A stretch of DNA of 64,000 nucleotides from Dermabacteraceae bacterium TAE3-ERU27 (GCA_019218415.1 JAHUUL010000002.1:496001-560000); one strand, 5' to 3'. Counted from the first letter of the stretch, positions 40,896 to 49,595 are shown. The notes: generated from the sequence alone by a model not told the origin. A program made the numbers and translations.

Positions 40896-41254
40896 CAGCG
40901 ACCAAAGAACCGGCCGAAACCGCCCTTTTTGCCGCCCCCGGAGCCCCCGGAGTTATCGCCGTCGCCGTCGGCGGGATCGCGCAGCCCCTCGTAGACCTCT
41001 TTACATTCGGGGCAGACCGGATACTTTTCGGGGTCGCGCCCCGGCACCCAGACCTTGCCGCAGAGCGCGATCACGGGGGTGCCGCCGAGGGTGGCCTGCA
41101 TGATCTTGTCTTTACGCACGTAATGCGCGAAACGGTCGTGGTCGCCGGGCTCGGCGGACTGTTCCTGCACCTGTCGGTCGAGCACCGCCGTAGCGCCCGC
41201 TCCGGGCTGGCTGCTGTAGGGGTCGGTGCGATCCGGGTCGGACAGACCAGACAT
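40895..41254 (-). CDS. DUF3039 protein
   Basis: A 119-residue actinobacterial protein. The conserved core is RFAHYVRKDKIMQATLGGTP, then VIALCGKVWVPGRDPEKYPV and CPECKEVYEGL (a C...CxxC metal site). The C-terminus is Gly/Asp-rich and low complexity. It overlaps the helicase start by one base and is probably its accessory. Confidence 0.9.
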   Translation of the reverse strand: MSGLSDPDRTDPYSSQPGAGATAVLDRQVQEQSAEPGDHDRFAHYVRKDKIMQATLGGTPVIALCGKVWVPGRDPEKYPVCPECKEVYEGLRDPADGDGDNSGGSGGGKKGGFGRFFGR

Positions 41255-41396
41255 GCGTTCTCCTTAAAGCTTGGTGCGGGGCGCGCAAACACGCCGGGTG
41301 CGTTCGTGATCGTATCAACCGCCGCCGGGGGCGAGGCCGGTTTTGTTGCCTTATCGTCCCGTGGCGCTGCCCACTAGTGGCGGGCAGCGCCCGGTT

Positions 41397-44300
41397 TTAG
41401 TTTCCTAGTTCGGTGATCGCCTTGCGCAGGCGTTTTTCCGAAACCGTGTATTTGGTGCGCAGCTGCTGCGCGAACAGGGAGACGCGCAGTTCCTCCAGCA
41501 TCCAGTAGACCTCCACGATGTCGGCGCTGTTACGGAGTTCCGGCTCGCGCTTATCGCGCGCGGCCCGCCAGAGGCGTTCCAGGTCCTCTATCTGCCAAGA
41601 GATCTGGGCGTCCCGGGCCGGGTTCTCCTGCATCTTGTCCAGCCGGATCGCGCTGGCCTGCAGGTAGCGGTCGAGGTCGGACAGGTGCGTCACGCCGGTG
41701 CGGGAAACGAAGCCGTCGGAGACGAGTCCCGCCGCGTGGTCGCGGATCTGGGTGAGCTGCTGCAGCACGCTGAGGGAGGTGACGCGGCGCAGTTCCCGCT
41801 CCAGCCGGTGGTGGCGTTCGAGCGCTTTCGCGGCGTCGCGCACGGCCTCGGCCGCTACCTCGCGGTGCTGCGCGCGCACGGCCTCCTCCACCGCCTCGAA
41901 ACGGTCGCGTTCCCAGATCAGTTCCTCCCCCACCAGGTGCGCGGTGGCGGCGCGGGAGGCATCCTCCAGAAGCGCCTGCGTGCTCGGGTAGGGCCCGGCC
42001 GCTATCGCCATCTTGGTGGGGTTCGGCAGCGCCGACAGCACCTGCGAGGGGGCGTGCGGCAGGTTGCGGTCGATCAGGGCGCAGACGCCCTCGCGGTGCG
42101 CGGCCTCCTGCTGCGCGGGGCTGGCGTGCACACTCAGGTCGATGCGGGCGGTGCCGTCGGCCCGTTTCCCGTTCGCGGTGAGCGCCGGGTAGCCGGTCAC
42201 GGTCAGTCCGGCCACGTCGCGCTTATAGGTGCGCGGGATGGTGGGCAGCGGGAAGTCGGTTACGTCGGCGCGCGTGAAATCGTCGGCCTGTTTCTTGAGG
42301 CCCTCACCCACCCGCTTCTTAAAGCGTTTTTGCAGGGCCGACAGATCGTCGCCGCGCCCCACCTCGCGGCCCTGCATGTCCACCACCCTGAAGTGCATGC
42401 GCAGGTGGGCGGGCAGCTTATCGAGCTGGAATTCGGGACCGTAGAGCGGCAGATCGTCCGGGATGCCGGGCAGCGCAACCAGTTCGTCGGCCACCACCTC
42501 CAGGAAGTCTTCTCCGCCCTCCGGGTCCTCCCCCGCGATCACCTGCGCCACGGCCTTGGCGCGTTCCGGGGCGGGCGCGAAGTGGCGGCGCAGCGGCTTG
42601 GGCAGGCTGCGGATCAGCGCGGCGATCAGTTCCTCGCGCATGCCGGGCACGAGCCAGCCGAAACCGCGCGGCGTGACCCGGTTGAGCAGGCCGAGCGGGA
42701 TGGTCACGGTGACGCCGTCCAGTCCTGCGCCCGTGCCGTTCGCGGACGGCGTGTAGGAGTAGCTGAGCGGCAGTTGCAGATCGCCCTGCACCCAGGTGGA
42801 GGGGAAATCGTCGGCCACGGTGCGGGCCGCGTCCGCCGCCTCTTCCGTCAGCAGCAGTTCCTCGGTGAACGTGAGCAGATCCGGCGTCTTGTGCCGCTGC
42901 ACCTTCCACCAGGAATCGAAATGGCGGCCCGAAACCACCTTCGCGGGGATACGTTCGGCATAGAACTCGTAAAGCGCTTCCTCGTCGGCGATCAGGTCGC
43001 GGCGGCGGGCGCGATCCTCCAGTTCGGAGAGCCGCTCCAGCAGGGCGTGGTTGTCACGGAAGAAGTGGTGGCGGGTCTGCCAGTCCCCCTCGATCAGGGC
43101 ATGCCGGATGAACAGTTCCCGGCTCACCTGCGGGTCGATCTTGCCGTAGGGCACCACCCTGTCGGCCACCAGGGTGACGCCGTACAGCGTCACCTTTTCG
43201 TGCGCCATCGCGCAGGCGCGCTTGCTGGACCAGAACGGTTCGCTATAGCTGCGCTTCACCACGTGCCCGCCCAGTTCCTCGGCCCACGCTGGGTCGATCT
43301 TCGCGACGGTGCGGGCGAACAGGCGGGAGGTTTCCACCAGTTCGGCGGCCATCACGTAGTCGTAGTTTTTGCGCGCCAGACGGGAACCGGGCCAGGTCAC
43401 GAAGCGGGCGCCGCGCGCCCCCTGGTAGTCGCGGCGGCGTTCATCGTGCAGACCGATGTGGCTGAGCAGGCCCGACAGCAACGCCTGGTGAATGGCGAGC
43501 GGGGAGGCCGGGTTGCTGGACGCCTTCATGCCCATGTCCCGCGCCATCTCGCGCAGCTGCGAGTGCAGGTCCCACCATTCGCGGATGCGCAGGTAGTGCA
43601 GGTATTCCTCGCGCACCTCACGGCGGAACGCGCTGCCGGAAAGCTCGCGGCGGCGCTGCTCCAGGTGCTCGTACAGTTTCAGGTAAGAGAGGAAGTCGCT
43701 GGTTTCGTCCGCGAAGCGGGCGTGCAGCTGCTTGGCGCGCTCGGGGTTTTCGAGGGGGCGTTCGCGCGGATCCTGGATGGAGATGCCTGCAACGATGATC
43801 AGCACCTCTTTGAGCGCGCCCAGCCTGTCGGCCTCGATAATCATGCGGGCCAGGCGCGGATCGAGCGGGAAGCGCGCCAGGATGCGGCCAACGTCGGTCA
43901 ACCGCCTGCCGCCGGGGGCGCGCGGCGCGGACTCGATAGCACCCAGTTCTTCCAGCAGGCGCACGCCCTCCGCTACCGCGCGTTTGTCGGGCGCCTGCAC
44001 GAACGGGAACGAATCGACGTTACCCAGCCCGAGCGAGGTCATCTGCAGTACGACGGAAGCGAGCGAGGTGCGCAGGATTTCGGGTTCGGTGAACTCGGGC
44101 CGGGTCAGGAAGTCCTCTTCGGCATACAGGCGGATCGCCACGCCGGGGCGGGTACGGCCCGCGCGCCCGGCGCGCTGAGTGGCGCTGGCCTGGCTGATCG
44201 GTTCGATCGGCAGGCGCTGCACCTTGGTGCGCTGCGAATAGCGGGAGATGCGGGCCAGGCCCGAATCGATCGCGTAGACGATGCCGGGAACCGTCAGGGA

Positions 44301-45239
44301 GGTTTCGGCGACGTTCGTGGACAGGATGACCCGGCGCACCAGGGACGAGGTGGGCGGGCTGAAAATCTTTTGCTGGTCGGCGGCGGAGAGGCGGGAGAAC
44401 AGCGGCAGGATGTCCACCCGATCCCCGCGACGCTTCGCGTGGGCCGTGAGTTCGTCCTGCACCTCGCGGATCTCGCGTTCGCCGGGCAGGAAGACGAGCA
44501 CGTCGCCGGGGCCATCGCCGCAGATTTCGTCGTAAGCATCGAGGATCGCGCCGGTGACGTCGCGCTCCTGGGAGCGCACGTCGTCCAGGTCGTCGTCCTC
44601 CCCCAGCTCCGGCTCCAGGACGAGCGGACGGTAACGAACCTCGACCGGGTAGGTGCGCCCGCTCACCTCGATGACGGGCGCGGGGGTGCCGTCGGGCCCG
44701 GCGAAGTGGGCGGCGAAGCGCTCCAGGTCGATGGTGGCCGACGTGATGATGACCTTCAGGTCGGGGCGTTTAGGCAGGATGGTGCGCAGGTAGCCGAGGA
44801 TCACGTCGATGTTGAGGCTGCGCTCGTGCGCCTCGTCGATGATCAGGGTGTCGTAGCGCTTCAGCAGCCGGTCTCGGGAGATTTCGGCCAGCAGGATGCC
44901 GTCCGTCATCAGCTTCAGGCGGGCATCCTTGTGCACTTCGGAGGTGAAGCGCACCTGGTAGCCGACGGTGCCTTCCCCCAGCTTTTGCCCCAGCTCCTGG
45001 GCGATGCGCTGCGCGACGCTGCGGGCCGCGATCCGGCGCGGCTGGGTGTGGCCGATCAGCTTACCGCGCGCGCCACGCCCCAGCTCCAAGCACATCTTGG
45101 GCAGCTGCGTGGTCTTACCGGAGCCGGTCTCGCCCGCGATCACAACCACCTGGTTGTCGCGGATCGCCGCCATGATCTCGTCTCGCCGCTCGCTGATCGG
45201 CAGACCGGCGGGGTAGACGATGCTGAGAGAAGTATTCAT
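41397..45239 (-). CDS. hrpA: ATP-dependent RNA helicase HrpA
   Basis: A 1280-residue DEAH/RHA helicase. Motif I GETGSGKTTQLP, motif II DEAHERSLN, motif III ITSATIDLERF and motif VI QRAGRAGRTRPG are in the first 400 residues. They are followed by the HA2/OB domains (LFRYLRIREWW-type helical region) and the long C-terminal DUF3418 region typical of bacterial HrpA. E. coli HrpA rescues stalled translation complexes. ATG 45239 is chosen: the frame extends to 45311, but that part has no family match. The 8-bp array lies 70 bases further upstream, in its promoter region. Confidence 0.94.
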   Translation of the reverse strand: MNTSLSIVYPAGLPISERRDEIMAAIRDNQVVVIAGETGSGKTTQLPKMCLELGRGARGKLIGHTQPRRIAARSVAQRIAQELGQKLGEGTVGYQVRFTSEVHKDARLKLMTDGILLAEISRDRLLKRYDTLIIDEAHERSLNIDVILGYLRTILPKRPDLKVIITSATIDLERFAAHFAGPDGTPAPVIEVSGRTYPVEVRYRPLVLEPELGEDDDLDDVRSQERDVTGAILDAYDEICGDGPGDVLVFLPGEREIREVQDELTAHAKRRGDRVDILPLFSRLSAADQQKIFSPPTSSLVRRVILSTNVAETSLTVPGIVYAIDSGLARISRYSQRTKVQRLPIEPISQASATQRAGRAGRTRPGVAIRLYAEEDFLTRPEFTEPEILRTSLASVVLQMTSLGLGNVDSFPFVQAPDKRAVAEGVRLLEELGAIESAPRAPGGRRLTDVGRILARFPLDPRLARMIIEADRLGALKEVLIIVAGISIQDPRERPLENPERAKQLHARFADETSDFLSYLKLYEHLEQRRRELSGSAFRREVREEYLHYLRIREWWDLHSQLREMARDMGMKASSNPASPLAIHQALLSGLLSHIGLHDERRRDYQGARGARFVTWPGSRLARKNYDYVMAAELVETSRLFARTVAKIDPAWAEELGGHVVKRSYSEPFWSSKRACAMAHEKVTLYGVTLVADRVVPYGKIDPQVSRELFIRHALIEGDWQTRHHFFRDNHALLERLSELEDRARRRDLIADEEALYEFYAERIPAKVVSGRHFDSWWKVQRHKTPDLLTFTEELLLTEEAADAARTVADDFPSTWVQGDLQLPLSYSYTPSANGTGAGLDGVTVTIPLGLLNRVTPRGFGWLVPGMREELIAALIRSLPKPLRRHFAPAPERAKAVAQVIAGEDPEGGEDFLEVVADELVALPGIPDDLPLYGPEFQLDKLPAHLRMHFRVVDMQGREVGRGDDLSALQKRFKKRVGEGLKKQADDFTRADVTDFPLPTIPRTYKRDVAGLTVTGYPALTANGKRADGTARIDLSVHASPAQQEAAHREGVCALIDRNLPHAPSQVLSALPNPTKMAIAAGPYPSTQALLEDASRAATAHLVGEELIWERDRFEAVEEAVRAQHREVAAEAVRDAAKALERHHRLERELRRVTSLSVLQQLTQIRDHAAGLVSDGFVSRTGVTHLSDLDRYLQASAIRLDKMQENPARDAQISWQIEDLERLWRAARDKREPELRNSADIVEVYWMLEELRVSLFAQQLRTKYTVSEKRLRKAITELGN

Positions 45240-45310
45240 CGTGTGTACCAGGATACCGGGGTGGGGTGGTTGATGTCGGCACCAGCTAAATACGGCGCTG
45301 GCCCCACGCA

Positions 45311-45371
45311 CTAAGCCCCTAAGCCCCTAAGCCCCTAAGCCCCTAAGCCCCTAAGCCCCTAAGCCCCTAAG
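45311..45371 (+). repeat. 8-bp tandem repeat array
   Basis: Seven perfect copies of CTAAGCCC (45311-45366) followed by a partial CTAAG. No other feature overlaps it. It is 70 bp upstream of the hrpA start and at the edge of the AT-richer block. Perfect short arrays are prone to slipped-strand length change. Confidence 0.92.
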
Positions 45372-45440
45372 CATGTTTACACAGTTCCCATCGTGTTTAC
45401 GCTTACGCCGTTCCCTTGGCGTTTACGCTCCCCACTCCCG

Positions 45441-45600
45441 TGACATTTGGGTGCACTAAACGCTGTTTATTCCCACCCCTTAACGTTCAGATGCACTAAC
45501 TGCTGCAAAAACGGGGCTTAACCCACCAAAAGTGCACCCAAATGTTAGCCCCAACCAAAAGTGCACCCAAACGTTCACCGCAATCAAAAGTGCATCTAAA
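45441..45600 (+). repeat. structured intergenic repeat element, copy B (GTGCAC array)
   Basis: Boxes GTGCAC 45451, ATGCAC 45491, GTGCAC 45532, GTGCAC 45561 and GTGCAT 45590, spaced 40, 41, 29 and 29 bp. The first two boxes are in reverse orientation (TTTGGGTGCACT) and the others forward (AAAAGTGCACCCAAA). The first four match copy A (25946-26093, opposite strand) in spacing and in the sequence between. Copy B has one extra forward unit. Confidence 0.82.
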
Positions 45601-45617
45601 CGCGCGGACCCACAGCA

Positions 45618-45655
45618 AAATGAGGCACCCTCGTCAATGCAAGGGTGCCTCATGC
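45618..45655 (-). terminator. terminator of the chaperone-like operon
   Basis: 11-bp stem TGAGGCACCCT (45621-45631) with AGGGTGCCTCA (45642-45652), followed on the minus strand by a TTTT run. It ends the transcript running from the Hsp70 gene. Confidence 0.85.
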
Positions 45656-45684
45656 TTACCGATCTATATATTCAACAAACAGCC

Positions 45685-46128
45685 CTAAGCTTTAGCAACT
45701 ACAACTCTAGCTGGTCGCAAAATCTTTCCGGACAAGGAATAACCTGAACGCTTAACTTCTACAATATCGCCAGCCGAAGTCCCCTCAGAGGCAGGAACCA
45801 CTTCTACGGCTTCATGGTAGCGTGCGTCAAACTTGCCTTCGGAACGCACTTCTTCCAACCCTCTACGTCGGAAAACTTCTAGCAGTTCATCTCGGACAGA
45901 TTCAGCAATCTCAAAACCAGCTACCGATTGATCAAGCCTGTCTATAGCCAGCAGACATTCTTTGAAAAGATCCGCGTAAATCCACCCCTCATCCCTACGC
46001 TGATTGGAAGCAATTAACTCCCTAATCAAAGCTTCCTTCTGCTTATCCTCGTTCAGCCTCCTTGCAAACAAGTTTCGCAGATACTGGAGCTCTTCAAAAA
46101 CCGACTCTAAAGACACATCATCCGCCAC
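45685..46128 (-). CDS. GrpE-like nucleotide exchange factor of a non-canonical Hsp70 operon
   Basis: A 147-residue protein. It has an N-terminal helix (VFEELQYLRNLFARRLNEDK), a helical middle (LLAIDRLDQSVAGFEIAESV) and a C-terminal beta part (DARYHEAVEVVPASEGTSAG, IVEVKRSGYSLSGKILRPA, RVVVAKA). That C-terminal wing is diagnostic of GrpE (E-V-x-x-GY-x-x-x-x-LRPAxVxVxK). It lacks the long coiled-coil of housekeeping GrpE. GTG 46128 sits about eight bases after AGG. It should release ADP from the adjoining Hsp70. Lower GC and rarer codons than the neighbourhood. Confidence 0.82.
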   Translation of the reverse strand: MADDVSLESVFEELQYLRNLFARRLNEDKQKEALIRELIASNQRRDEGWIYADLFKECLLAIDRLDQSVAGFEIAESVRDELLEVFRRRGLEEVRSEGKFDARYHEAVEVVPASEGTSAGDIVEVKRSGYSLSGKILRPARVVVAKA

Positions 46129-46152
46129 AAGAAACACCTCACCTAAAAAGAG

Positions 46153-47271
46153 CTACAGACTCTTACGATTAATCAACCACTGCGGCCTGTAAACCCGATC
46201 AATCAAAAACTTCAAAACTAAGAACAAAACACCCCAGCCAAGGAGAGATGACAGCAATCCATCACCAAAAACTCTATTAACCACCAAAATCCCCAGGTAA
46301 TAGATCAGCTGCATCAAGAAAAGCATCAGCAATAAGCCGCCACAACCAGGAGAGTGAAAGTGTCTTTCTTTTGCCTTTCGCAGCATCGCATTAAGGTTCT
46401 CAACGCTAGCCAGAATCTCCCTATTTGAGGATTTTAGTTTTGCCACCTTTCCAAGATTTGCAGAAACCCGCTTAACCTGTTTGCGAGACGTAAAATAATA
46501 CATTCCGTCATATATCGTCAGACAAGAGTAAGCATCCCTGACGAGCAGGTTCACATACACATCTCGTGCAAGATGATCAGCAGGATCTTTGGCGTAAACC
46601 TCAGCAGCCTGCTTAAGAGCATCCCCAAGATCTTCGGATTCCGAAATGCAAAACATCTTCCATCGGGAATCCTGCGGATCTAGAGATGAGGCTCTCTGGT
46701 AATATTCTGCCGCCTTCCCTTTATTCCCACCCTCGGCTTCAACTTGAGCCCTAAGCCCCCACAAACCAGCGTTATCTGAGTCCAGAAATACAGCCCTAGT
46801 AACCAGCTCTCGAGCCGCCCCGCAGTCCTTTATCGCCAATGCCGCGCGCGCAGCAAGCTCCAAAGAGTCTACGCTCTCTCCATCTTGCCTTATGGCCTGA
46901 TACGCCATATTTAAGGCGCTGCGCGGATCATCAATATCCATATAGCGCAAAGCGTCGCCCAGATAGTCGCGTCTGGGTTCCGGCTCCGGTACAGGAACAG
47001 GGATGGGAACAGGAACGGGATTTACGTCTCGCCTTTTGGTGTTTTTGCTCCCAGCAAGTTCACTATCATACTTACGTCTAGCAGCAGGATCAAGAAGTAC
47101 CTTCTGAGCTTCGCTAATTTTAGCTACATTAAGCTCAGCCTGAACACGCTTTTCCGCAGACGGAGATTCTGACCGCTTAGACCATTTACGCCTAATCTTT
47201 GGAATCTGAGCTTTAATCTCATCAGAAGATGCACTGGGAGAGAGTTCTAATAGCTCGTAATAATCATCCAT
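46153..47271 (-). CDS. J-like/TPR protein with C-terminal membrane anchor (no HPD motif)
   Basis: A 372-residue protein in four parts. Residues 1-70 follow the J-domain pattern (DYYELLELSPSASSDEIKAQ ... KISEAQKVLLDPAARRKYDS), but where HPD should follow the K-W the sequence is SKR (31-33). Residues 85-99 are a Pro-rich linker. About 100-240 hold TPR-like helices (ALNMAYQAIRQDGESVDSLE, AAEYYQRASSLDPQDSRW). Residues 312-358 carry two membrane spans. Without HPD it should not stimulate Hsp70 ATPase the usual way, so it may act as a membrane docking platform. The operon position between Hsp70 and GrpE shows the partner. Confidence 0.78.
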   Translation of the reverse strand: MDDYYELLELSPSASSDEIKAQIPKIRRKWSKRSESPSAEKRVQAELNVAKISEAQKVLLDPAARRKYDSELAGSKNTKRRDVNPVPVPIPVPVPEPEPRRDYLGDALRYMDIDDPRSALNMAYQAIRQDGESVDSLELAARAALAIKDCGAARELVTRAVFLDSDNAGLWGLRAQVEAEGGNKGKAAEYYQRASSLDPQDSRWKMFCISESEDLGDALKQAAEVYAKDPADHLARDVYVNLLVRDAYSCLTIYDGMYYFTSRKQVKRVSANLGKVAKLKSSNREILASVENLNAMLRKAKERHFHSPGCGGLLLMLFLMQLIYYLGILVVNRVFGDGLLSSLLGWGVLFLVLKFLIDRVYRPQWLINRKSL

Positions 47272-47311
47272 TAGTCAAAATTTCCAAAATAAGGATACGT
47301 TAAGATTGCAG

Positions 47312-48871
47312 TCAGCTAATTTCCATGGATTGCAGCCTAACAGCCGCGGCACCAACAGAAGACTCATCCATGTTAGCAACCCTATCTATATCGAAGGTTC
47401 CCAAAGATTTACCAGCAGTATGGTCAAACACCTCAACCACAATAGTCTGATCAATATCGTAGGAATAAGTTATCTCGATAGGCGCACCTTTAGGGTAAGG
47501 CGGAATGGAAAGGGTACTCTCACCGATGATGGTTACGAACTCAGGATCCGTATCCTCACCTTCAGTGACCTTGACATTAATACCGGTTTGCCTATCAAAA
47601 AGCGTAAAAGCAGGGACACTATGACTTCCCGGAATCTTTGAATTACGTTCAATTACAACAACGTTAGTATCCCGATTACTATCGGAATCCACCAAGATAA
47701 CTCCAAGCGACTGAGAAGTAACGTCAGCAATCGTAAAAGTCTTACCGTTCAAGACGCCGCCGCCGTCACCCACCAGGAAATTACCCGAAGAAGCAGTCTC
47801 CGGACCGCCACTGAGCGCGCCCTGCACTGCAGCCCCCTGAGCAACAGCCTCGTCCGGGTTGACATCAAGCTCAACGCCCTTACCGGACAAATCCTCAACC
47901 ATGGCTTTCACCATCGGCATACGAGTTGACCCACCGACAAGGAGAACATGGTCTACACCGCTCCAGCTTGTCTTAGACTCCGCTAGAACACTCTCAACAA
48001 GCTCCTTGGTTCGCTCAAGCAAAGACGCAGTGCACTTTTCGAAATCTTCACGGGTAACAGTTACCTTGTAGGGCTTACCGTTGACCGATGTTTGCACCTT
48101 AGTACTAGCCATAGTTGTAAGCGACTTTTTAGCGATCTCAGCCTTTTCCCTCAAATCTGCCACAACCGCAGTATCGTCAAGAACATCTTTAGCGCCCTGC
48201 GCCTCAAGCTGTTCTGCAACAAAAGTCATCAGCTCATTATCGAAGTCAAATCCACCAAGGTTTCTATCACCATCGGTAGCTATAACTTCAAAGTTACTGT
48301 CATTAATTTTCAACAGGGTGACATCAAAAGTACCACCCCCAAGATCGTAAACAAGCACAGTCCCAGAGACTTCAGAATTAACCCCGTAGGAAAGCGCGGC
48401 AGCAGTGGGCTCATTTAGCACCCTAAGGACATTTAGTCCAGCAATCTTACCCGCCTGTTTAGTAGCAGTGCGCCGCGCATCATCAAAGTACGCTGGAACC
48501 GTAATAACGGCGTCGGTCACTTCTTCACCAAGAGCCATCTCAGCATCCTGCTTAAGGCGCTTCAAAATAATTGCCGATACCTCTTCAGCGGTGTATTCGT
48601 TCCCCGCCGTAGAGTCAAACCGCCAGTCAGGATCGCCCATGCGTCGCTTAACGTACTGAACAATGTCATCTGGATATAGGGCAGCCTGACGCTTCGCTAG
48701 AGTCCCAACCAGGGGTTCGTCTACTCCTTCACCAAAATCCTGGAAAAGCACTACGGACGGCGTGGTGGGATCACCCTCCTGGTTTTTTATGATCTCCGGC
48801 TTACCGGACTCCTTGATAACCGCAACAGCACAGTTGGTGGTTCCCAGATCAATACCTATAATTTTGCTCAT
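47312..48871 (-). CDS. short DnaK-like Hsp70 without a C-terminal lid
   Basis: A 519-residue Hsp70. The ATPase domain is complete: IGIDLGTTNCAVAV (5-18), VITVPAYFDDARR, LRVLNEPTAAALSYG, VYDLGGGTFDVTLL (174-187) and VLLVGGSTRMPMVK (309-322). The substrate-binding beta domain follows from about 380 (FTIADVTSQSLGV; GESTLSIPPYPKGAPIEITY). The helical lid and acidic tail of housekeeping DnaK (about 600-640 residues) are missing. Its size resembles E. coli HscC. ATG 48871 follows GGGG at a short distance. First gene of the operon, with lower GC than its neighbours. Confidence 0.88.
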   Translation of the reverse strand: MSKIIGIDLGTTNCAVAVIKESGKPEIIKNQEGDPTTPSVVLFQDFGEGVDEPLVGTLAKRQAALYPDDIVQYVKRRMGDPDWRFDSTAGNEYTAEEVSAIILKRLKQDAEMALGEEVTDAVITVPAYFDDARRTATKQAGKIAGLNVLRVLNEPTAAALSYGVNSEVSGTVLVYDLGGGTFDVTLLKINDSNFEVIATDGDRNLGGFDFDNELMTFVAEQLEAQGAKDVLDDTAVVADLREKAEIAKKSLTTMASTKVQTSVNGKPYKVTVTREDFEKCTASLLERTKELVESVLAESKTSWSGVDHVLLVGGSTRMPMVKAMVEDLSGKGVELDVNPDEAVAQGAAVQGALSGGPETASSGNFLVGDGGGVLNGKTFTIADVTSQSLGVILVDSDSNRDTNVVVIERNSKIPGSHSVPAFTLFDRQTGINVKVTEGEDTDPEFVTIIGESTLSIPPYPKGAPIEITYSYDIDQTIVVEVFDHTAGKSLGTFDIDRVANMDESSVGAAAVRLQSMEIS

Positions 48872-49041
48872 TTTCAACCCCAGAATTTAATGGCGATGCC
48901 CACATGGATCCTTAAGTAGGGTACATCACCTTGCCTAGGACCACAATAGTTAACGATACACACAGAACTCTAAGTACTTAGGTAGATAAACGTCAGTTGC
49001 CTTACAAGACATTTACACCAGCTAACCCAACTAAAGCACAA
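48872..49041. promoter_or_regulatory. control region upstream of the Hsp70-like operon
   Basis: 170 bp of AT-rich sequence between the operon and ssrA. It holds a perfect 12-bp palindrome, CTAAGTACTTAG (48970-48981), and a related TTAAGTAGG at 48911. No HAIR or CIRCE heat-shock operator is visible, so the operon is probably not under HspR or HrcA control. Confidence 0.4.
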
Positions 49042-49042
49042 T

Positions 49043-49076
49043 AAAAAGCACCCTCGCAGGAGCGAAAGTGCTTTTA
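49043..49076. terminator. terminator after ssrA
   Basis: Stem AAAAGCAC (49044-49051) with GTGCTTTT (49068-49075), inner CGC/GCG stem, T run on both strands. It is eight bases past the tmRNA 3' end. Confidence 0.82.
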
Positions 49077-49083
49077 TTAGTAA

Positions 49084-49451
49084 TGGTGGAGACGGCGGGA
49101 ATCGAACCCGCGTCCGATAGTGCGAAACAGGGGCTTCTCCGGGCGCAGTCCATATAGGCGTTTTCTCAGCTACGGCGCTCTCATGGACAAGTCGCCGACT
49201 AGCTCAGTCGTCTAAGTGTTCAGACAGCCCCAACGACGAGGACTGAAAGCAGTGGCCTTCTGGATGATGGAAGGACCTGAGGCGAAGGCTAGCTCAGGGT
49301 TCCAGACTCGACTCGTTGCTCAGGCAGCGAGGGCGAAGTCAGTGCGCTTAGGTTCGGCACTTATTGTTTTCCCAGGACGTTTACGAGATGACCCGGGGTT
49401 CTCGGCCCGCTTCCCCCTGTAAAACATCTACCGTCGAAACCGATCGTCCCC
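49084..49451 (-). ncRNA. ssrA: transfer-messenger RNA
   Basis: 368 bases. The 5' end GGGGACGATCGGTTTCGACG pairs with the 3' acceptor ...CGTCTCCACCA, and a T arm GCGGG-TTCGATT-CCCGC is present. CCA is encoded (49086-49084). The tag reading frame runs from 49358 to 49320: GCC GAA CCT AAG ... GCC TGA, giving AEPKRTDFALAA, a typical hydrophobic end for ClpXP recognition. It works with SmpB (adjacent) to free stalled ribosomes. Short plus-strand ORFs here are spurious. Confidence 0.96.
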
Positions 49452-49595
49452 TTGGTGGAACAAACGATCAACATATAGATGAAGAAACAGGTGGTTGCTT
49501 CTTCAATTGTCAATCGGGCCCGGCTATGGCCGAACCTTCCGTTACATAAGCCTACCGCGCCAGGCCCTCGCAGGTCTAGCCGCAGCTATACGCCG

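Noticed and set aside
41685-45314. A 1209-codon open frame antisense to hrpA.
   Set aside because: Arg/Gly/His-rich composition without any motif, exactly mirrored on a well-conserved helicase. It is the usual antisense openness of high-GC genes.
45311-45600. Possible CRISPR array.
   Set aside because: The first part is a contiguous 8-bp tandem without spacers. The second has boxes of 6-18 bp at unequal distances and mixed orientation. No cas genes in the window.
45240-45680. Second copy of the ssrA 3' end as the far attachment site of an island.
   Set aside because: I looked for the 3'-terminal T-arm and acceptor sequence of ssrA at the other side of the chaperone block and did not find it, so integration at ssrA is not shown.
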